From assembly GCA_964058805.1 (NCBI GenBank), contig CAXKVV010000034.1, positions 1 to 41,364 of the forward strand: 41,364 nucleotides of DNA, written 5' to 3'. The stretch is from Schoenoplectus triqueter. Its lineage: Eukaryota; Streptophyta; Magnoliopsida; Poales; Cyperaceae. The translations under genes were made by a program, and so were the position numbers. Below, one piece after another: positions 35,801 to 41,364 of the stretch. The notes beneath the pieces were generated by a model. That model saw only the letters and a list, made by a program, of their open reading frames with translations. It made no database searches and had not been told where the DNA came from. Every line of letters begins with the position of its first letter. The first letter of the stretch is position 1.

Positions 35801-37830
35801 TAGGTGATACTGTCGACTCGGATCCACTCGCGGAGTACGAGGTCACTCCCGACCAGACGTACGCAGACACCGACCCCGAGGCCGGTGTTCTACCTCCGGA
35901 GTAGAGCGACTCCGTGATCCTCACCAGCACTCCCAGGTACGGTTTCCTAGGATTTAATTTTCTTTCTTCAGAGAAAGGAATCCAAACCGAAAATAAAACC
36001 GTTTTTAAAATAAATCTGAATTGCGGTATTTTTTGACCAAAAATTTGTAGAGTCTAAATCTGACCTGTCATATGCATCCGGTAAATTGACCAGCATATTT
36101 GAGACATACCCGCATTTACATGTCATATCATGTCATACTGCACGTAGACAGGATAGGAGTAGGATCCGGGAATTAGTCCCGAGTTAGGATCAGATAGAAT
36201 TAAATAATTCAAGTTGTAGATTATAATTATTAGGAAAATATTATTACTATCACTAATTATTAATTAAGTCAGATAATTAATCATGCATTAAATGCATGGG
36301 AGTGCTGAGAGGCGGACCGGGTAATTCTCAGTCGGAGTTGCCTTGCATAACCATACCGTTGTGGTTACGTATGGTGACCCATAGGCCCGTGGGACCCACC
36401 AGTCTGAATATGCACTGCGCATCCTCGTCTGTCGGGTTATCCACCGATCCCGTCATTTGGCAGGTTCAGCTGTGTCGGAGTGTTTTCTTTTGATCTTTAT
36501 TATATTTTTTATTATTATTCTTTATATGATTAAATTTTTAATCCAAATTTGAGCGATTTAGGATATCGTGTACTTTAGTATTTTAGTGTGGGCGGCCATA
36601 TCCGAGACTGGAATCTATTTTGTGATACTATATTATTATATTTATCCGGCGTATTTAGGATCCTAGTATTGTCCGAAGGGCTTTCTCTTTTGGCCCTTAG
36701 TTGGTACAGAGAAAGTCGGGATGCGGTCCGCTGACCTTAGTGGGTACAGTGTAGGCTCCCATTTATTTATATTTCGCTTTGATACTTTTACGGGATGCGG
36801 TCCTCTGACCCTTGGTTGGTCCAGTGCAGGCTCCCCTTTGTTTCCATTTTGTTAATTCACGGGTAGTTGTCTCCTTTTTACGATATGGCAACTGAAGACA
36901 TACTATATCCATTGACTTATATTTTGTAAGGTAAATTACCAGATTCAGCAGACCAGAGTACGTGCTTATAGTCGTTCACTTTCCTAGGGCGTTATCGCCT
37001 CGGAAGCCCAAATTGTCGTTTGTGCGGCGTTGTCGCTGCACAAACATAAAGTCCTAAGTTAGTAAGTTGGGCCCTGGTAGTGCCCGCTTAGGCAATGCCC
37101 GAGTTAGTAAGTTGGGCCCTAGTAGTGCCCGCTCGGGATGAGTCTGGTAAATTTATAATCTGGGTATTTATTACGGGTGTTTTGACTCTCGTATCTTATA
37201 CTTTATATTATATTATTATTCCACAGAATTTTCTATTTTGGGTTTCTTTATCATATCATATCATATCATGTAGGTCAATGTGCATAATAATATTATTATA
37301 TTCACTTATCAATATTATTTTCGCTATCCAAACATCAGTATCGGTTTTTGGGTCCAGTCTAGGAAAGAAGATTAAATCTTAAGGCTGGATCTAAATCCGT
37401 ACTGAGTAAATTATAAAATTACTCACGTTTCCACGGTGGATGTGGGATCCAGGTATTTTCAGGTTCGGGACTTTTGTCTAGAGTGAGGGTTAGGGACAGT
37501 CCTGCGCGATGACAGGGATGCTTCGCTGCATTGGCATGTGAGCTGGGTAGTCAGTTAGGAGCCATCGGGTTTTTGAGTCTTATTTCTTTCTTTTGGGTTT
37601 TTATTTGAGAGATTGCTGCCCATTCCGATGGAGCTAGCCCCCGCCTATGTAGGCATTGTATTCTCTTTGTTCATTCTGGACTGTATAGTCATGTACTCTT
37701 ATTATTATTATTCTGTTTATTATGTGATTGCCTTATTTTATTCATTTAGCCTTCCGTACGCACATCTCGTCGTGCGCACGTGGCGGGATTAGGCACCCCA
37801 AATCCGTTTCATTTATTTTGGGGTGTGACA
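32844..37830 (-). mobile_element. Solo LTR 2 of the same Ty3/gypsy-type family (4,987 bp)
   Basis: On the minus strand it begins TGTCACACCCCAAAATAAA and ends GGTTTGACA, flanked by a perfect ATGCA duplication. It shares ordered landmarks with solo LTR 1: the CGTACGCAC..GCGGGATTA end, GTCCAGTCTAGGAAAGAAG, AAGGCTGGATCTAAATCCG, GTTCACT..CCTAG, AAATGCATG..GTGCTGAGAG, and a CT-rich tract near the + strand start. Compared with LTR 1 it carries an extra copy of a ~75-bp unit (GATGCGGTCC..TGCAGGCTCCC, 36720-36835). Open frames inside (33290-33626, 33713-34126, 34189-34476, 37095-37382) are without domains. Confidence 0.85.
32946..32975. repeat. AAT microsatellite inside solo LTR 2
   Basis: A (TAA)n run of about 25-30 bp that is absent at the matching place of LTR 1, where a shorter AATAATAAT is seen. 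Confidence 0.85.
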
Positions 37831-37835
37831 ATGCA

Positions 37836-39140
37836 TTGCATCATATTTAGATCACGAGTCGATTTAGATTGTATTAATCATGCTAACTCGCATTAACACA
37901 CATAGACGATACGAATTGAGTAGATAATCATCAAAAACATCGATTAATTTCATTGAATTTGTAAGAATTGAGATTCGGTACCAAATGGTACCAATCTGCT
38001 ACACTTGGCACTAGCACGTAGCACTATTCACCGTATGGATCGTCGATCAGACACTGTAGAACAACTCCTCGAGGAGAGACGATGCTGGAGGAGTTGTTTG
38101 ATCGGAAAGAGGTAGCCTCAGTCGTCGGAAATGCCACCGGCATGAATCTTGGAGCCGCCATTGACTGGAGAGTCAAAGAAATGCAGCGGCATGAGTATTG
38201 ACGCGCAAGCACGAATTTTGAAATGCACGTGTGAATCTTGAAGCAGATCGGATGTTTATAATAAGTTATAGTTCAAAAGAAAAGAATGAACAAATTTGGG
38301 CCTCTCATCCGATACAACTCAATCTCAAAACAGATCCAGCGGTCCAAATAAGAATAAAGTTCGATAAAAGACATGTGTTAATCTCGGTGTAGATTCAAAG
38401 GCCTAGATTAAGCCCAATATATTCAATTAATAACAGAAAATAAAAACAAAGAGTAAATAAATCATTTAAAAATATTTCTAAACTCCAAATTAATTCAAAT
38501 TTGTTTTTTTTCTTCTAAAAACTCTTTATTTTCCATAGTATTTTTCTGTATAAGAATATTTCAATTTTAAAAATACTATTATATTGAAATAATTTAAAAG
38601 CAAAAGACATTATATTGAATTTTTCTATCTGACTAAGCTTTGAGTTATCATTTTAGCTATCATAAAAATTCTAAAAATCCAAATAAAATCATAAATCATT
38701 ATTAGATATGTTTTTACTATATTTACAAGTGATTTTTTTTTATAAAATGAATGATAATAATGAAATTCAATAAATAATAACAAAACAAATATTATTCTTT
38801 AGCTAAAAAAAGAGAATAAATAACAATAAAATTCATAAATAATAGTTAGGTATTATTTTTGAATAATCTTTTCATATAAAAAAAATAAATAATGATAATA
38901 AATAAAAATATACCTTACCATATTGATCATCATATAAAAATCTGAAATAAAACTACATGATAAACAAAGTATATTCTTTTGGTCATTACAAAGAGAAAGT
39001 CTAGAATTTAAATAAAAATATAATAATAAAATAAATTTTATCCTTTTAGCTATCATAAAAAACCCAAAATTTAAATAAAGATATAATAAGAGTGAAATTA
39101 TCTTATAAAATAAAATTCAAAACAGAACAAAAGAATGATG
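37836..39140. other. Unclassified intergenic DNA
   Basis: 37836-38460 has moderate GC and a 62-codon minus-strand frame (38024-38212, MLARQYSCRCISLTLQSMAA...) with no recognised domain. 38460-39140 is very AT-rich with AATAAT runs. It is the right-hand side of the sequence that solo LTR 2 entered. Confidence 0.45.
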
Positions 39141-39149
39141 ATGATGATA

Positions 39150-39490
39150 AATAATAATAAAGAATCATTATAACGATTCTCTGAATCGTTATACGATTTA
39201 CCAAATCGTTATAATGATTCACAGGACGTTAGCAACGCTTTGATCACTCTCTGACAAGTCAACATATATTAGAGAATCGTTATAATGACTCCTTGAATCG
39301 TTGTAACGACTTTCTAAAACGTTGAACGATATGCAAAGCATTGGTAACGTTTTGACTCCTATTGACTAATTTTTTGACAAATCTGATATCTTATAAAAGC
39401 GTTATAACGATTTGTGGAAACGTTATAACAATTTGTTAAAGTGTTGTAACGGTTTGTTGAATCGTCACACGATTTACAGAATGTGAATGA
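39150..39490. repeat. Degenerate tandem array of palindromic CGTTATAACG units
   Basis: Words of the type AATCGTTATAACGATT, GAATCGTTATAATGA, AAGCGTTATAACGATTTG and AAACGTTATAACAATTTG recur roughly every 20-40 bp, about ten times. The core CGTTATAACG is self-complementary. Spacing is irregular and there is no coding frame. Confidence 0.65.
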
Positions 39491-39728
39491 TCAATGAGGT
39501 GATGATATACCTTGATTGACTGATTGATGAGACATAACATGTATGATAGTTTTTAATCTCATCCTCTAATAAACTTGTCTCAATGTTAGACCAGCCATGA
39601 GCCCCGAGTCTAATTTTGTACACAAGATAACTCTGAATCTGTGAATCGGTTAAATATTCAGAACCCTTGATTTAGAGGTGATCAAATATGCTCACATAAG
39701 ATGATGTGAAGTAACACAATGATTCTTG

Positions 39729-40074
39729 CACAAGTAATGTAACATCCAGTATAGTCAGTTGAGACAAGAACATCTTGACATACGTCGGAGAATGACTAAG
39801 ACTATGACAACTATTAATGTATATACACATTACAGCACAAACAACTTCACAAATCTCACAGCAGATCCAGAGAGTATTCAAGAATAGGATTAGTTTCATT
39901 ATGTAATAGATTAGATATTTAATCAAGATTCTGTTACAACATATTTAGCTGTTTCTTGAAGCCTCTTCTGTTAGGCGCTCCTCTATTGAGATCTATATAT
40001 ACATCTTTTGTATCTGAAAAACAGTTAATCAATGAAATTGATTCTTCCAGTTTTCTGTTCTCTCTGTTCTTTTA
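39729..40074 (+). mobile_element. 5' LTR of a plus-strand Ty1/copia element (start uncertain)
   Basis: The right end is fixed by the primer site at 40075. It ends TTTTA where TTTCA would be expected, a likely C-to-T change. A TATA box (TATATATA near 39994) and a leader (GAAATTGATTCTTCCAG) fit an LTR promoter. The left end is not proven: TGTAACATCC at 39729 is my candidate, and TG starts near 39578 and 39902 are alternatives. The partner LTR lies outside the window. Confidence 0.5.
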
Positions 40075-40086
40075 TGGTATCAAAGC
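40075..40086 (+). other. tRNA-Met primer binding site of the copia element
   Basis: TGGTATCAAAGC, one base off the usual TGGTATCAGAGC that pairs with the 3' end of initiator tRNA-Met. It directly follows the LTR and lies 69 bp before the gag start. Confidence 0.85.
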
Positions 40087-40154
40087 AAAAACGCTCCACA
40101 GCTTAAACAAGATCCGATAAGCCTTCTTCTCCAAAAATTCAACCATCCTCCACC

Positions 40155-41364
40155 ATGTCTACCTCTTCTCCAAACACTGAAGAGACTTCCGCCGCTACTC
40201 AGTCAATTTCCGTCGACTCCATAACTCACGTCAACACAACCATTCCATCAAAGCTCACCGACTCAAATTTTCTCTCCTGGAAAAGACAGATTCTTCTCAT
40301 AGTAGAAGGTCATGCTCTTGACTCGTTCTTGCACAAACCTCCACCAGATCCTTCCTTATAAAACACAGCAGGAGAAACTATTCTAAACCCTCAGTACATT
40401 TTCTGGAAACGCCAAGATAAGCTGTTAAACGCATGGATTTGCTTCTCTCTCAGACAGCATCTTGGCACAAGTTATGGATTCCCCAACATGTAGAGATCTC
40501 TGGTTGAATCTTGCCAACTATTTCTCTTGTAACTCTAGAGCAAGAATTCAAGATCTCAAAAGGTAATTGCACAATGTTTCTAAAGGAAGCTTAACCTGCA
40601 CTGATTACTTGACAAAGATCAAGCATTTGGCCGATGAATTGGCCTTTATTGGGCATCATTTGTCTGAAGATGAACTAGTTACAGCTGCTCTTCACGGATT
40701 GGGATCAGACTTCAGTTCTTTAAAAACCTCTATTCTTACCTCAAGATGCCATACTAATTTCAACTTCTCCTATCTCAGAGGACTACTTCTGTTCCATGAA
40801 ACCGAGAACACCCCTTCTACTGAACCATCAGCCTTTCATACTGGTAAATCAACTAAGCACAAGTATCAGTCCGCTAACAACAAACCATTCTATGCAAATC
40901 AGAATATCTCTAAACCCAATTATAATAGCAACCCGTCTACTGGATTCAACAACCCACAATCTTCCAATCTTGATGCCATTCTTGCAAAGATTAACTCGGG
41001 TGAATTCAAAATACCTTGCCAAATCTGTTACAAGATGGGGCATCTTACCAAAAAGTGCTACAAGCGTTACAACAAGGATCCTGAGTGGAGAGCTCCCCCA
41101 AAATTCAATGCCTATCATACCACTGCACCTGATGCTTCCTCTCAAAACCCTGATTCTAGTTATTGGCTCTTGGATTCGGGAGCAAATCAACATGTGACAA
41201 ATGATATCAACCAACTCAACTCCTTCTTTTGCTACAAGGGTTCCGACAAGCTCAAAATAGGTAATGGTGATGGACTCTCTATTTCTCACATCGGTTCTCA
41301 AGTATTTAAAGTTGGTGATTACACAATTAAATTGAATAATGTTTTGTGTGTTCCTGAATTTTCC
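40155..41364 (+). pseudogene. Ty1/copia gag and start of protease (broken, runs off the window)
   Basis: Starts MSTSSPNTEETSAATQ and shows the gag signature SKLTDSNFLSWKRQILLIVE. A stop TAA lies at 40359-40361 and a net frameshift at about 40440-40455. Another stop TAA at 40564-40566 stands where CAA is expected. From 40567 the frame is open for 266 codons to the end of the window. It carries a CX2CX4HX4C zinc knuckle (CQICYKMGHLTKKC, 41017-41058) and the protease site WLLDSGANQHVT (Asp-Ser-Gly at 41173-41181). This order is that of copia Gag-Pol, similar to RE1/Ale-type elements. The open part lacks an early ATG, so ORF calling by start codon misses it. Other frames over it (40796-41197 plus, 40849-41301 minus) are shadows. 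Confidence 0.88.

Noticed and set aside
24673..37830. One giant gypsy element with LTRs at 24673-29471 and 32844-37830
   Set aside because: Each LTR has its own target duplication (GGTAA/AGTAA and ATGCA). The DNA between them begins with copia RNase H and holds no gypsy gag, pol or primer site.
39150..39490. CRISPR-like array
   Set aside because: Units are palindromic, degenerate and irregularly spaced without unique spacers, in a plant nuclear context.
40796..41301. Open frames of 133 codons (+, 40796-41197) and 150 codons (-, 40849-41301)
   Set aside because: Both overlap the copia gag/protease frame, which carries a real zinc knuckle and DSG site. They show no domain and are shadows.

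Overview
This is a nuclear window from a flowering plant. The evidence is GT-AG introns splitting a conserved plant gene, a MIR172 hairpin, Ty1/copia and Ty3/gypsy retrotransposon parts, and CACTA, Mutator-like and Tourist-like DNA transposons in AT-rich DNA. I cannot name the species, or say monocot or eudicot, with confidence. There are only two convincing host genes: the 3' half of a DHHC protein S-acyltransferase gene (21-1593, six exons, + strand) and a microRNA172 gene (TATA box 17592, hairpin about 18085-18225, + strand). Almost everything else is transposon or decayed intergenic DNA, and the longest open frames there are mostly meaningless.

Layout. 1-1593: last six exons of the S-acyltransferase gene, related to Arabidopsis PAT15/PAT16. 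1594-4653: 3' flank, AT-rich, no gene. 4654-9575: Mutator-like element with long inverted arms and a 10-bp target duplication. It holds a 639-bp near-identical tandem duplication (5596-6873), and a Tourist-like element (8569-9520, target duplication TAA) full of AAT/CAT repeats sits in its right arm. 9586-13470: AT-rich DNA with a GAGCCGAGC-class repeat. 13471-16636: complete CACTA element with AGT target duplication, ending about 955 bp upstream of the MIR172 TATA box. 16640-18500: MIR172 promoter, CT-rich leader and hairpin. 19651-21539: five foldback elements separated by TA and AG microsatellites. 22725-23330: MITE-like ATCCG-rich repeat.

Retrotransposon half. A copia element on the minus strand (3' LTR 23341-23953, RNase H end 24423-24672) is split within RNase H by a 4.8-kb solo LTR of a Ty3/gypsy type (24673-29471). 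The rest of RNase H resumes at 29472-29665. 29667-32838 is unclassified: an unrecognised 93-codon ORF, a cluster of G-boxes and GGCCCA sites, and two TATA boxes. A second solo LTR of the same family and orientation occupies 32844-37830 with a perfect ATGCA duplication. 37831-39500 is unclassified and ends in a degenerate CGTTATAACG repeat. From about 39.7 kb to the window end is the 5' part of a second copia element (LTR, tRNA-Met primer site, broken gag, protease start) on the + strand.

The two host genes are not obviously functionally linked. The most notable biology is a MIR172 locus bracketed by a CACTA element just upstream and a hairpin cluster about 1.4 kb downstream. I see no novel protein-coding system. 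All boundaries were read by eye; none was checked by alignment software.
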